Of a DNA stretch of 64,000 nt, positions 12,228 to 23,586 are shown piece after piece (position 1 is the first letter of the stretch; each line of letters begins with the position of its first letter). A program made the translations under genes and the position numbers. A model generated the notes under the pieces. That model made no database searches. It saw only the letters and a list, made by a program, of their open reading frames with translations, and was not told the origin of the DNA. Source of the DNA: Chrysogorgia sp. JL179-B06. Taxonomy: Eukaryota > Cnidaria > Anthozoa > Scleralcyonacea > Chrysogorgiidae. The stretch spans positions 910,001 to 974,000 of the forward strand of contig JAYKKM010000450.1 in the NCBI GenBank assembly GCA_035772405.1, in the 5' to 3' direction.

Positions 12228-12451
12228 AGAGTTACATTTAAACAGATTGGTTGAAACAACCAATTTGATAGGTTGTCTCAGAATCAATTTGAATTTAACC
12301 AATTTGAATGGTTAAACTAACCAAATATTTTGGTTAAAATGACATTAGTTTCAACCAATAAATTTGGCTGTTTCAACCCAAAAAATGGTCAATTGATGAG
12401 TCTGAGACAACCGAAGAAATTGGTTGTTTTAACTAATCTGTTTTTACAGTG
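12228..12451. mobile_element. Second copy of the 207-bp foldback MITE
   Basis: It shares ACAGATTGGTTGAAACAACC, GATAGGTTGTCTCAGA and the right end CTGTTTTTACAGTG with the copy at 2500-2706. The left terminal bases are diverged (TTACATTTA), so no duplication can be read. It abuts a LINE remnant on its right. Confidence 0.75.
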
Positions 12452-12459
12452 TACGTGGC

Positions 12460-12730
12460 TCTTCGGAGTCATACGTAGAGAGAAGAGCAGAGTAGTAATA
12501 TTCTTTAAGTTTGGCTTTGAATGTTGACAAACTGGTAGTGGTTCGGGGTATTTCTTCAGGCAGCGCGTTCCATATTCTCAGTGTAGCTCTTATACCAAGT
12601 ACGATCTGCCATATGTAAATGTCCTCATGTAAGATCGCTCTTTGAAAGCGCTGTTGTCCGTTTTGTGTCGAGAGTTTGGTTTTTTTGGGAAGAATAGATG
12701 TATCAAAGGTTATAAGTCCATTGGTTGCTT
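12460..12730 (-). pseudogene. LINE reverse-transcriptase C-terminal remnant
   Basis: The minus-strand frame reads ...LGIRATLRIWNALPEEIPR..TSLSTFKAKLKEYYYSALL. Known: R-IWN-LP followed by a serine-rich turn and FK..L is the usual C-terminal end of non-LTR retrotransposon ORF2 proteins (CR1/Jockey-like). Only the last ~90 codons remain; a TTAA element at 12734 cuts off the upstream side. The exact clade cannot be told. Confidence 0.65.
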
Positions 12731-12733
12731 TAA

Positions 12734-13181
12734 CTCTTTCCTGTCCGGCCCAGTCAAAAGGGGTCATAGAAGACCCCCGAAGTCGTCAATCGGAAAATAC
12801 GGCACACGGTAACGCAAGATTAAAAATTGAAATTCGACAAGCGCCAGGGACATGAGATCTACTCACACGCCAAATTTGATTTGATTTTATAAACAACTCT
12901 GCGATTGGTGGCATTTTGAATTTTCATGATGCTACGCGGGCGTGCAAGATGGCCTTTTCTAGAAAAATGGACGTTTTTCAACCTGATTTATGATAATTAA
13001 TGCTAATTTATATTAACATAATGTGTCTTATTCTGAAAATTCAAAAGCATTGGTAACAGCCGGTTTATTGGGCTTTCAGAAAAGGTATAGGTTTCGCAAC
13101 AGTTATGGATATTTCCCGAGATATCAATAGAACAAAGAGGTAGTTCAATTTTGAATCTTTTCAGTCGCGGACAGGAAAGAG
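12734..13181. mobile_element. TTAA-flanked foldback element
   Basis: TTAA at 12730-12733 and 13182-13185; ends CTCTTTCCTGTCCG and the inverse CGGACAGGAAAGAG. Known: TTAA target duplication is characteristic of piggyBac transposons; no transposase present. It is related to 5671-6040 in inverse orientation. Confidence 0.8.
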
Positions 13182-13309
13182 TTAAAGAAGAATATTATGT
13201 CTGGAGGTAATATCCTGTCTGGACTGAAGGTCAGAGTTTTTCTGAATATTGACAACTTAACACAGCTTCCACAGCAAAACCTCTACAACTTAGAACTTAG
13301 TGTTGAGTT

Positions 13310-13560
13310 TCGAGTTGTGTCAGCCTTGACTGGTGCGAAACGTGAAAGACCAAGGAACACGGTTCAAACCAAAAAAGTCAGGTTCCTGGTGGATGTATTT
13401 GGATTGGGATGAATAGAAAAGGGTTTTCTGAGAGGACTTATAGAGAATTTCCGGAGTATTTACGACGTCAAGTTGTCAACGAAGCACTTCCAAACACTTC
13501 GTTATCGTATGGAAACATATACGGCGCACAATGCACCACGTTTGACACTTATTTAAAGCA
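13310..13560. repeat. Dispersed repeat shared with supervillin introns
   Basis: TGTCAGCCTTGACTG.. (13317) and the block GTCAACGAAGCACTTCCAAA..CTTCGTTATCGTA (13475) recur at 58690-58740 and 60890-61090, there in the same order. Family not recognised. The remainder to 14350 shows no gene. Confidence 0.6.
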
Positions 13561-14358
13561 AGGATCAAAACGCAAGTTGCCGCAAGTTTTAGCTTGTGCC
13601 TCGTTTGACCGCATGAAACTTGCGATGACTTGCGTTGGCTTTCAACTAATAATTTCATGCACGGATAGTCTCTTTCAACTTGCGAGGACTTGCGAGTCGT
13701 TTGAACGCAAAACCGATGTAACTCTTTCGTGCTCAGTAAACAAAATAACTTAATCTAAATCGAGTAAAATGCAAATATTACTACTTGTGGTACACCCAAT
13801 TCTTCTCGCGGCATTACCACCATTATATATACAGAACTCGATTTATAACCAATAAAACTATGTATGATAATTGCAAAAGCTATTAATTCCAAAAAAGGAA
13901 AGTCTTAAGTGCTGACTTAAAACTATTTAAACAGTCATTGCATGCTTCTAATTTGCTCTGGGAATGAATTCCAGAGTTTTGCCGAGCGGCAACCGAGATT
14001 GTTCTGTCTCAATGAGTAATTGTTCTCAATATGTCTTCATATTTGTCTGCATACAAGTATGTATGGTTACACATTATTTGAATTGAATTATTTGCCATTA
14101 ATATACAGTAATTCTATGTACAAGCTGTCAATACAGATGGCGAGGAGACCTCATGAAACCACTAGGCTTATCTAGTGAGGTCACCTCACACTGCAAATTT
14201 CAAGGAGTCGATAACACCCCAAAAGAGCCAGTCCGTCACCGTTTTTTTGAGACAGAATAACTCCTCTGGAGCTGTGTCGATTCCCTGAAATTTACAGTGT
14301 ATGCATGATAAATGCAATATTTTACTTAATTAAGCGTTTTAGATGTGCGGCGTAAAAT

Positions 14359-14577
14359 TTATCTTAACAGAAATTCTATCATATGTTTCTTAAAAATAGA
14401 AAGACTGGATGAATATTTTATATGTGATGGTAGAGCATTCCAAAGCTTAGGACCTTGGTAAAGAATTGTAAATTGTTTCAGATTGGTGCGACATGTATGG
14501 GGACGATAATTAGCTGCCGATCTGATATTATAGTTATGCACTTGGTTGCTGGTTATAAATAGGTTGAGGAGAATCAA
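14359..14577 (-). pseudogene. LINE reverse-transcriptase C-terminal remnant
   Basis: A 72-codon minus-strand frame: NLKQFTILYQGPKLWNALPS, then SSLSIFKKHMIEFLL. Known: GPKLWN-LP and SL..FKK..K..LL define the C-terminus of many non-LTR ORF2 proteins. Only this end remains. Different in sequence from the 12460-12730 remnant, so a second family. Confidence 0.72.
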
Positions 14578-15221
14578 AACATAAACCTAGCTACATAAAG
14601 TGAATTGACTTTAAAAATTTCTAGTATACCTAATTGTGAGAATAGAGGATCAGAATGAGCACGGAAATCTGCATTAGTTATAGCTCGCACCTATTGTAAT
14701 AGGACCTATTGTTATATATAGACCTTATTCATAAATGGCCGCCAAATTAACATTTTTTACATGAATATAAATTGGCCCTTATGAACTCGTTTTCATGTAC
14801 GAAACTGAAAAGGATTCTTACTTTAAAACAAGGTGATAAGGGCCAATTTATATGCATATAAAATAATTTTTAATTTATGCATTCTCTACTCTATCTCGAT
14901 TTTGATTGGCTGTTGGCATACAGCTAATTCGTGACATCAGCTTCATGTGACGTCAATGTTTTTATGGTTCAAAAACTGCAGCTTATGACATAATTATTCC
15001 AATATCTTGTTGCTACTTGCTGTTGCCAGCTTGTTTACGGGAAAACAAAAAGAGGAAAATGCCGGGTTCTTCGCAAAGATTTGTTAATGTAACAGAAAAT
15101 GATTTGTTAATATTATTTTGACTTTCTTTTCCGCCAAGACCTTTGAATGTTCTGGACATTGTAAAACCTTATAGTTTTATAGTTGCGTGGCTTCTTTTGA
15201 GTTGGTCCACTATAACTTATT

Positions 15222-15346
15222 TAATAGATAATTACTGAGGCATACAGCATTACTGGGATATAATGCAGATAGCTGAGGCCGAAGGCCGAAGCTGTCTGCA
15301 TTATACCCCAGTAATGCTGTATGCATGCCGAAGTAATTATCTATTA
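15222..15346. repeat. Near-perfect hairpin
   Basis: TAATAGATAATTACT...GCATACAGCATTACTGGG and GCAGATAGCTGAGGCCGAAG fold onto their complements around GGCCGAAGGCC. About 60-base arms. It sits directly against the element at 15345-16217, whose end shares TAATTACT. Confidence 0.8.
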
Positions 15347-16217
15347 TAATTACTGATCCACGTCAAAACCTTTTGTTTTCCCTCTGCGTTATATCGTCGA
15401 GAACTATAATAGGGATTAATTAGTAGTCGTAAACCTCAGAGGAAAACTCACGCTTTGTTTTCTCGCCTATGAGCTGGTGTCACTATTATCGAGAAGTAGG
15501 CTTTAAACACCTATTTGGCTATTAAATTAATGCATGTGCAGTAGGGTAATGTGAGTGGGGACGAATTTTTGTGATACGGTAAATTTTAGTTTAAGCGTGC
15601 ACGTTGCGAAGAAAGGAACATGGCGAACCTGACAAGCAGCGACGAAGATGAGTCGTTATTTATAACACAAAGTTCGTTCAGAGCTGAGCCGACCTACGGA
15701 GGTAAATATGAACAGGAAAGCCATTTTAATATAGCGAATTGAAAATAACCTAAACTAGATTTAACTACATTGTATTTTGTACATTAGCAGACGAAATGTT
15801 GAGTGAGTGTTATTAAAAGTTGTATTCATTATTGATTGGAATCTGATATTTTTGTGTATATAGGCAGAAATTCAGAGGTTGTTAAGACTATGAGGCAGTT
15901 GTGACGTTATTAGGTAAAAGAGAAATTATTAGGTAAAAGTAATTATGTGCTAAACTAGCTCGCATCATTATTAAGTTGCGTTGATGAGTAAACTGGCTGC
16001 ATTATTTTTTAATAATGCAGCTTGTATGCTCAGGCTAACAGCATTATTATTAATAATGCTGTGTGTCATTTAGCACGTATACTTTTACCCCTGGTAATTT
16101 CCCTGCTACCAAAAAAGACCGCCCCCGTTTTTCTGAAGAACGTAGATGGACTCTCCGGATTCGACGATATAACGCAGAGGGAAAACAAAAGGTTTTGACG
16201 TGGATCAGTAATTATCT
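15345..16217. mobile_element. TIR element with an exon-like start (MANLTSSDEDE)
   Basis: Seen: left ATAATTACTGATCCACGTCA and onward (about 60 bases) is the inverse of the right end ...TGACGTGGATCAGTAATTAT. Inside, ATG 15620 opens 27 codons (MANLTSSDEDESLFITQSSF) ending at GGAG/GTAAAT. Joined to 16440 this frame stops at once, so it is not the start of block A's protein. It is more likely the first exon of the element's own lost protein, or a non-coding leader. Confidence 0.6.
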
Positions 16218-16265
16218 AAATATATCTTTGCCAACGCATTGCTATAGCACTTCTTATGCATTATA

Positions 16266-16422
16266 AAACAATGATTGGATTTGGTTTTCGCATGATATCG
16301 AGATTCGAGAATTATGAAGGCCTCGGTTTGTGTTGTCCGCCTCAGCCTTCGGCTTCGGCAGATAACACAAACTTCGGCCTTGATAATTCTCGATATCATG
16401 CTTCATCTCATCCAATAATTGT
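16266..16422. mobile_element. Foldback MITE next to block A exon 1
   Basis: Arms: CAATGATTGGATTTGG and GCATGATATCGAGA...AATTAT against ATAATTCTCGATATCATGC and CATCCAATAATTG, with a GCCTCAGCCTTCGGCTTCGGC centre. Same family as 55691-55852. It ends about 15 bases before the presumed acceptor at 16438. Confidence 0.8.
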
Positions 16423-16466
16423 TATTTATTATATCGCAGGTTGAAGCAGAATGATTGTCTCGTAAG

Positions 16467-16569
16467 ATGGCTGATGTTGAGGAACGAGCAAGGAAACGAG
16501 AAGAACGTAGACGCCGGAGACTGGAAATCGAGAATGTGAAGAACAGTGCAAGTCACAACGGTACCACTG
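16467..16569 (+). CDS. Block A exon 1: translation start, basic N-terminal helix
   Basis: Seen: ATG 16467 in a good initiation context (AAGATGG), followed by 34 codons beginning MADVEERARKREERRRRR and ending in phase 1 at a GTAAGC donor (16570). The exon probably begins at 16440 after a TATCGCAG acceptor; an in-frame TGA at 16452 lies between that acceptor and the ATG, which supports this ATG as the start and implies an upstream non-coding exon. The peptide is a short, very basic likely helix. It is analogous to the basic start of block B (MDVETLRLEREEKRRLRRER) and to supervillin N-termini, but too short to prove homology. Phase 1 fits exon 2. Protein family not recognised. Confidence 0.72.
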
Positions 16570-16679
16570 GTAAGCATGTTAGAGGGGCATTTTCTTGGTG
16601 TACCGCACGCCAAATAATATTTTGGGCTCGCATTTTGAGTTTGCCTAAGTAACCATGTCTTATTGAAAATGGCAGCCAA

Positions 16680-16741
16680 TATTGGGGTAGGGTTAGAAAA
16701 CTCGTTAGGCGGCGGGTTAGGGTTAGAAAACTCGTTAGGCC
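16680..16741. repeat. Interstitial telomere-like repeat, GTTAGG orientation
   Basis: GGGTTAGGGTTAGAAAACTC and GTTAGGCGGC are repeated in tandem; the inverse of the same words occurs at 32793-32865. Confidence 0.7.
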
Positions 16742-17112
16742 AGGGGCTTCGGTGGTCTTGTGGTCAGGGCCACTGCCTCCCACCTCTGAGGTCAAGAGTT
16801 CGAATCCTGTGTTCGGACATTTGATCGCACGTGGATAGAGTTGGTCAACACTCTGCCGAAAGTCGTGGGTTTTCTCCGGATTCTCCGGTTTCCTCCCACA
16901 GGGAAGTTGACAGGGCGGGTTAGGATAAATAGTTAGGAAAACTAATGATGATAAAAACTGTAAAAAATAAATAGCTAAGGTTAATTGATTGGGGTACTGG
17001 GTACTAGGTACTGAATGTAATAGAGTAAATTGTCGATGTTGTAAAGCGCATTTGATCATATACACATGCTAATTTGCGCTATATAAATAGTAAACATTAT
17101 TATTATTATTAT
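16742..17112 (+). repeat. tRNA-headed SINE with (ATT)n tail
   Basis: Head: GGTGGTCTTGTGGTCAGGGC (A-box-like) and GAGTTCGAATCC (B-box). Body: a central core GGGTTTTCTCCGGATTCTCC followed by GGTTTCCTCCC. Tail: TGTAAAGCGCATTTGATCAT ... GCGCTATATAAAT then (ATT)n. Known: this type of tail is shared with partner LINEs in many animals. The core also occurs in the 5S-headed SINE at 53386. Confidence 0.8.
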
Positions 17113-18550
17113 GTTAGGTTTAGAGTTAGGATCTTTGTTGTTTTGGGGTTAGTGGTTATTCCAATGATAATAACAACTTTAATCTTACAACATCAAATAA
17201 ATACAATTAAATTACAATGAATTAGTTCTTCCTGGGTGTACAATACGACAAACAGTACTTAGTTCGCTACTTTATATGATTAATGTTACTATACTACATT
17301 ACGTTATAAGAAAAACAAAAAGAAGAAAACAAAGTATCAGGAAATAAAGTATCAGAAAACAAAGTATCAGGAATAAAGTATCAGAAAACAAATTATCCAA
17401 TTGTCATTGAAACTTGCTTGTCGTACAGGCAATCTCAATGTTACCCGGATCGACTTTCTTTCGCAGAGTGGTTTCTTTAGTGGTTATTAACATGGTTAAG
17501 TGACAAAACGCTGACGATTATATAGCTCCCCTTTTAGCTAATACTGGCGGCCATTTTGAATAAGGCCTGGTTACACAGGAAATTTCAAAAAACGAGCCCC
17601 ACACACAATGGACACAGACTATTCGTCCAGACACATCAAGGTTATTTTCTCGGGATTCATAAGCTTTATAATAATAAAAACCCTAACCATAACCCAAAAA
17701 TAAAAAAGTCTATTCCTATCCCTGAAATAAAGGAATACTAATCCTACTTTTAAACTAGATATTCCAATGATGTAATATTCTGTGCGCGGCACACGAAGTA
17801 CATGTAGCAGCCGTTGAAGGACATTCGTAACAAAAATAAAAATTTCAAATGTTTAACTTTCTTATTAACAAACAGGCTTACGAAGGTAATCCAAGTAAAC
17901 AAAACTACAGTACTCTTGTACAAAACAACAGCACTAATTTTGACCAAAGTCTATCCTGTCATTCGCCATTTTGTTGTAATACCGTAGAATCTCGAAAGTA
18001 ACCGCGCCCCAAATTGTATAAATAAGTTGTAACATCTGTTTAACAATTTATTTTGAATGGCATGGATTAAAACGTGTATAAAACAGTAATATCAAAGATT
18101 CAGGAATTTCAGACAGTAGTTATAAGTTTGTCTTTGTCATTGTTCAGACGTCCTCTTCCATTTCGGTATCTGAATATTCGGTATCGAGTACGGTAAATTA
18201 TTAACATTAGATAATAAGTAACGACTCTTATGTAATTTAATCAAAATAAAACAAAACTTTGAAACGTTGTGCAAAATGTACAGCAGTGGTTAAAACTTGG
18301 CCGATGCTAAAAATAACAACCCGAAAGTAACCGCCCATCCGAAAGTTGCCGCCTTTAGAGGTCACTAATTTCGAAAGTAGCCGCCCCGGCTACCCTGTGG
18401 GTGGCTTAGTTTCTACGTAATGCTTTTTAAAGTGTCGTGGTTCAATAGAAAAAGGAAACATCCAAGATGGCGGACAATGATTTAGGTTAGCAACTTTGAA
18501 AGTGTAATTAAAGTGTCTATAAAATGAAAATTAAGTTGTCTTATTTAAAT
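17113..18550. other. Intron sequence, no gene seen
   Basis: AT-rich, with a short tandem of AAACAAAGTATCAG-like units at 17325-17400. Splice phases show this lies within block A intron 1. No coding or RNA signal recognised. Confidence 0.5.
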
Positions 18551-18552
18551 TA

Positions 18553-18640
18553 AATGAACTCCTAAAGCGACGAGGAATGGTAACTTAGAGTTCTTTCATA
18601 TCTCACATCGTTCTTGAGATATTTAGACTTTTGTGATATT
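18553..18640. repeat. Left end of the GAACTCCTAAA...TTGAGATATTTAGA family
   Basis: ATGAACTCCTAAAGCGACGA and TCTCACATCGTTCTTGAGAT match both ends of the element at 51749-52745. A diverged inverse of its second half lies at 19905-19970, suggesting that 18553-20000 is one old element filled by later insertions. Confidence 0.65.
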
Positions 18641-18657
18641 CGTACGTTTAGTATTAA

Positions 18658-19299
18658 AGTGCACATGACCCCAAAAATGATAATGCTATATTTGAAAGAG
18701 CACTTAAAATAATGAAGAATGGCTTTAACTGCTTTTATGCTTTGCACATGAATGCATACTACCAAACTAAAGAACATGGTTCATGTTGTGTTGTAACCAT
18801 AGTCACAGATTAGCTTCCAAACCTCTCCGTTACCATACAGAAGTCTTCATTTTCTTCCATTGCAAGCACCATTTTCGATTTCAAACTTCGGTATTGCATT
18901 GGAAAAGCTATTGAAAAAGATATTGAGAACTGCCAATTTCAACATGTTCTGCACATGAGAGAAAACAAATGATCTTGTTTTAGAAACTAAGAGGTCTGAA
19001 ACTATGGTGATAACTATGGTGATAACATAACTTGAACCATGTTCTTTAGTTTGGTAGTATGCATCCACGTGCAAAGTTTCAAGTAATTTTATTGGATAAC
19101 TTTGAAGATATACACGAATTTTACAATTGCCACAATGTTGTTTGCCTGCTTTGACGTCATCACGTGCCTCATTAACATATCACATATAACTGAATAGATC
19201 GAGAACGAAAATAGATATCGAAGAATTGTTAAAGCCATTCTTCATAATTTTAAGTGCTCTTTCAAACATAGCATTATCATTTTTGGGGTCATGTGCACT
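18658..19299. mobile_element. TTAA-flanked foldback element, 642 bp
   Basis: TTAA at 18654-18657 and 19300-19303; ends AGTGCACATGACCCCAAAAA and its exact inverse, with arms continuing through AATGATAATGCTATATTTGA and GAGCACTTAAAATAATGAAG. Related copy at 45964-46704. No coding capacity. Confidence 0.88.
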
Positions 19300-19314
19300 T
19301 TAAGGGATACATAC

Positions 19315-19828
19315 CACTGATCTCTAAATAAAAACTGGATCGAGCAACTATTGTTCAGAAAATGAAGCCGGAAGTCCGCCATTACTAAGGGACCAACTGA
19401 GGATCCTATGAGGTTTTTTTGATGGTTTATGTGCTCTTACCGTCGACAAAATAAAATAATATTACTATAAAGAGGACCAGAAAACATTTTTCAAATTACT
19501 GGGTAAAACGATTCATCGCCTACCTACAGATTTACTGCGACTTTGGTCCCGTAGCAATGGCCGCCGTTGGCTCTAATTATCCAGTGAGAGAAGCCTGATA
19601 TGAGACGTCAAATTAGGTTCAAGATTTTATGCATTTAATGTTAACAAAGAAACTATATTGTCCAGACACTAAACCTATTTTGCTAGCGTCACAGTTTGAT
19701 TTGCTTGCAAACTCGGAGTTTCTAATGATCTCTCGTTAATTTACATTATGCAAATATGCAGGCTTCAAAATCAGCTCATCAGATACAACAGAAAGCTCAA
19801 TCGCCCAGTCTTTATTTAGAGATCAGTG
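19315..19828. mobile_element. hAT-type MITE, 514 bp, perfect 8-bp TSD
   Basis: Ends CACTGATCTCTAAATAAA and TTTATTTAGAGATCAGTG; flanks ATACATAC at 19307-19314 and 19829-19836. Same family as 30565-31066 and the truncated 33684-34121. Inserted 15 bases from the TTAA element to its left. Confidence 0.92.
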
Positions 19829-20085
19829 ATACATACAGTACACACATACACACTTTAATCCCAAAGATATATATAGCGTTATGCAATGTGACGTCAATGT
19901 GAGGATCATTTACATATCAAACAAATGACAAATCTTAATATCTCAAGAACAAAATGAGATATGGAAGAGTTGTAAACGCCAATCTATATTATTTCTATAG
20001 TTCTTTCAAGTAAGACAGTTTATTTTGAACTGCATTTTTCACTGCGTAAACATTTTAAACTGTGTTATTTTACGTTCTTTTGTAG

Positions 20086-20227
20086 ACATTCACAATGGAC
20101 CAGGAGTAGAATTGGACGGCGCCCCGGATATAAGCCGAGAGACGTCGGAAGTACTGGAACAGAGATCCGATGCTGCTCTGCCCGACGTTGTCAAGGTTCC
20201 CTCGGGACTGAACGAGGACTGGGAAAG
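20086..20227 (+). CDS. Block A exon 2: short acidic segment
   Basis: Seen: a TTCTTTTGTAG acceptor ends at 20085 and an AG/GTTAGA donor begins at 20228. Entering in phase 1, the exon encodes about 47 residues (starting DIHNGPGVELDGAPDI and ending NEDWER) and leaves in phase 2, as exon 3 needs. Its GC content is far above the flanking intron and it carries no stop in this frame. The residues are mostly acidic and small polar, so it is likely disordered. No domain recognised. The 3' intron immediately enters the large GTT/GAT minisatellite. Confidence 0.75.
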
Positions 20228-20289
20228 GTTAGATTTGCGAAAAATAATTATAATTTTTCTGTTGTCGATTCTGTTGTTGTTGCTGCAAT

Positions 20290-23200
20290 AATAATAGTTA
20301 TTACCAGAAAACGTTTTCATATTACATGATTTTCAAAAAGAAAATTATTCAGAAATTGTTGATTCTGCTGTTGTTGCTGCTGTTGTTGATGGTGTTGTTC
20401 CTGTTGTTGATGGTGTTGTTCCTGTTGTTGTTGATGGTGTTGTTCCTGCTGTTGTTGATGGTGTTGTTCCTGTTGTTGTTGTTGATGGTGTTGTTGCTGC
20501 TGACAGCTGTTGTTGATGGTGTTGTTCCTGCTGTTGTTGATGTTGTTGTTCCTGCTGTTGTTGATGGTGTTGTTCTGTTGTTGTTGATGGTGTTGTTCCT
20601 GTGTTCTTGATGGTGTTGTTCCTGCTGTTGTTGATGGTGTTGTTCTGTTGTTGTTGATGGTGTTGTTCCTGTGTTGTTGATGGTGTTGTTCCTGCTGTTG
20701 TTGATGGTGTTGTTCTGTTGTTGTTGATGGTGTTGTTCCTGCTGTTGTTGATGGTGTTGTTCCTGCTGTTGTTGATGGTGTTGTTCCTGCTGTTGTTTAT
20801 GGTGTTGTTCCTGCTGTTGTTTATGGTGTTGTTCCTGCTGTTGATGGTGTTGTTCCTGCTGTTGTTGATGGTGTTGTTCCTGTTGTTTATGGTGTTGTTC
20901 CTGCTGTTGATGGTGTTGTTCCTGCTGTTGTTGATGGTGTTGTTCCTGTTGTTGTTGTTGATGGTGTTGTTGCTGCTGACAGCTGTTGTTGATGGTGTTG
21001 TTCCTGCTGTTGTTGATGTTGTTGTTCCTGCTGTTGTTGATGGTGTTGTTCTGTTGTTGTTGATGGTGTTGTTCCTGTGTTCTTGATGGTGTTGTTCCTG
21101 CTGTTGTTGATGGTGTTGTTCTGTTGTTGTTGATGGTGTTGTTCCTGTGTTGTTGATGGTGTTGTTCCTGCTGTTGTTGATGGTGTTGTTCTGTTGTTGT
21201 TGATGGTGTTGTTCCTGCTGTTGTTGATGGTGTTGTTGATGGTGTTGTTCCTGCTGTTGTTTATGGTGTTGTTCCTGCTGTTGTTTATGGTGTTGTTCCT
21301 GCTGTTGATGGTGTTGTTCCTGCTGTTGTTGATGGTGTTGTTCCTGTTGTTTATGGTGTTGTTCCTGCTGTTGATGGTGTTGTTCCTGCTTTTGTTGATG
21401 GTGTTGTTCCTGTTGTTGTTGTTGATGGTGTTGTTGCTGCTGACAGCTGTTGTTGATGGTGTTGTTCCTGCTGTTGTTGATGTTGTTGTTCCTGCTGTTG
21501 TTGATGGTGTTGTTCTGTTGTTGTTGATGGTGTTGTTCCTGCTGTTGTTGATGGTGTTGTTCCTGCTGTTGTTGATGGTGTTGTTCCTGCTGTTGTTTAT
21601 GGTGTTGTTCCTGCTGTTGTTTATGGTGTTGTTCCTGCTGTTGATGGTGTTGTTCCTGCTGTTGTTGATGGTGTTGTTCCTGTTGTTTATGGTGTTGTTC
21701 CTGCTGTTGATGGTGTTGTTCCTGCTGTTGTTGATGGTGTTGTTCCTGTTGTTGTTGTTGATGGTGTTGTTGCTGCTGACAGCTGTTGTTGATGGTGTTG
21801 TTCCTGCTGTTGTTGATGTTGTTGTTCCTGCTGTTGTTGATGGTGTTGTTCTGTTGTTGTTGATGGTGTTGTTCCTGTGTTCTTGATGGTGTTGTTCCTG
21901 CTGTTGTTGATGGTGTTGTTCTGTTGTTGTTGATGGTGTTGTTCCTGTGTTGTTGATGGTGTTGTTCCTGCTGTTGTTGATGGTGTTGTTCTGTTGTTGT
22001 TGATGGTGTTGTTCCTGCTGTTGTTGATGGTGTTGTTGATGGTGTTGTTCCTGCTGTTGTTTATGGTGTTGTTCCTGCTGTTGTTTATGGTGTTGTTCCT
22101 GCTGTTGATGGTGTTGTTCCTGCTGTTGTTGATGGTGTTGTTCCTGTTGTTTATGGTGTTGTTCCTGCTGTTGATGGTGTTGTTCCTGCTTTTGTTGATG
22201 GTGTTGTTCCTGTTGTTGTTGTTGATGGTGTTGTTGCTGCTGACAGCTGTTGTTGATGGTGTTGTTCCTGCTGTTGTTGATGTTGTTGTTCCTGCTGTTG
22301 TTGATGGTGTTGTTCTGTTGTTGTTGATGGTGTTGTTCCTGTGTTCTTGATGGTGTTGTTCCTGCTGTTGTTGATGGTGTTGTTCTGTTGTTGTTGATGG
22401 TGTTGTTCCTGTGTTGTTGATGGTGTTGTTCCTGCTGTTGTTGATGGTGTTGTTCTGTTGTTGTTGATGGTGTTGTTCCTGCTGTTGTTGATGGTGTTGT
22501 TCCTGCTGTTGTTTATGGTGTTGTTCCTGCTGTTGATGGTGTTGTTCCTGCTGTTGTTGATGGTGTTGCTCCTGTTGTTTATGGTGTTGTTCCTGCTGTT
22601 GATGGTGTTGTTCCTGCTGTTGTTGATGGTGTTGTTCCTGTGTTGTTTATGGTGTTGTTCCTGCTGTTGTTGATGGTGTTGTTCCTGCTATTGTTGATGG
22701 TGTTGTTGATGGTGTTGTTTATGGTGTTGTTCCTGCTGTTGTTGTTGATGGTGTTGTTCCTACTGTTGTTGATGGTGTTGTTCCCGCTGTTGTTGATGCT
22801 GTTGTTCCTGCTGTTGTTGTTGATGGTGTTGTTCCTGCTGTTGTTGATGCTGTTGTTCCTGCTGTTGTTGTTGATGCTGTTGTTCCTGCTGTTGTTGTTG
22901 ATGGTGTTGTTCCTGCTGTTGTTGATGGTGTTGTTCCTGCTGTTGTTGATGGTGTTGTTTCTGCTGTTGATGGTGTTGTTCCTGCTGTTGTTGATGCTGT
23001 TGTTCCTGTTGTTGTTGATGGTGTTGTTCCTGCTGTTGTTGATGGTGTTGTTGCTACTGTTGTTTATGGTGTTGTTTCTGCTGTTGTTGATGGTGTTGTT
23101 CCTGCTGTTGTTGATGGTGTTGTTCCTGCTGTTGTTGATGGTGTTGTTTCTGTGTTGTTGATGGTGTTCCTGCTGTTGTTGATGGTGTTGTTCCTGCTGT

Positions 23201-23345
23201 TGTTGATGGTGTTGTTGATTCTGCTGTTGTTGCTGCTGTTGTTGATCCTGCTGATGTTTTTGTTGCTGTTGGTGGTAGTGGCGCTGTTGTTTTTGCTACT
23301 GCTGTTGTCGATGTTCATGTTGTTGTTGCTGTTGTCATTGTTGTT
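20290..23345. repeat. 3-kb GTTGTTGAT/GTTCCTGCT minisatellite with higher-order repeats
   Basis: Seen: units of 21-24 bases such as TGTTGTTCCTGCTGTTGATG recur throughout. The rarer word CTGACAGCTGTTG marks larger blocks at about 20501, 20977, 21441, 21777 and 22241, giving steps of 476, 464, 336 and 464 bases. It lies wholly in block A intron 2. The + strand frames (MVLFLLLLMVLF) and minus-strand frames (TTPSTTAG or Q/H-rich) are open only because the unit has no stop codons. Confidence 0.93.
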
Positions 23346-23394
23346 ATCATTATTGTTGTTTTTAATTTTGTTATTTTATTATTAATTTTGTCAT

Positions 23395-23500
23395 TGTCAT
23401 CATAATCATAATTATAAGCATCATCACCATCATAATCGTTATCATCATCATCGTCATCATCATCATTACCATCATCTCCGTTATCATCAACATTTTATGT
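23395..23500. repeat. CAT/ATC-rich microsatellite
   Basis: Irregular ATCATCATC and CATTATC runs just before block A exon 3, continuing the low-complexity character of this intron. Confidence 0.7.
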
Positions 23501-23586
23501 TATTCGAGTACTATATTTTGTATCCATTTGTATTTGCTAACGCTGCTCTATGTGAGAGCTGACCATTTCTATCGAAATCCTTCTAG

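Noticed and set aside
15620..15701. MANLTSSDEDE as the first coding exon of block A
   Set aside because: It leaves in phase 1, and splicing to 16440 gives a stop at once (G/GT TGA); other nearby acceptors also meet the TGA at 16452.
20326..23385. Long + strand frames of MVLFLLLLMVLF type (up to 230 codons)
   Set aside because: They come from a stop-free minisatellite lying between two well-phased exons, so they are intronic. The same applies to the minus-strand TTPSTTAG frame.
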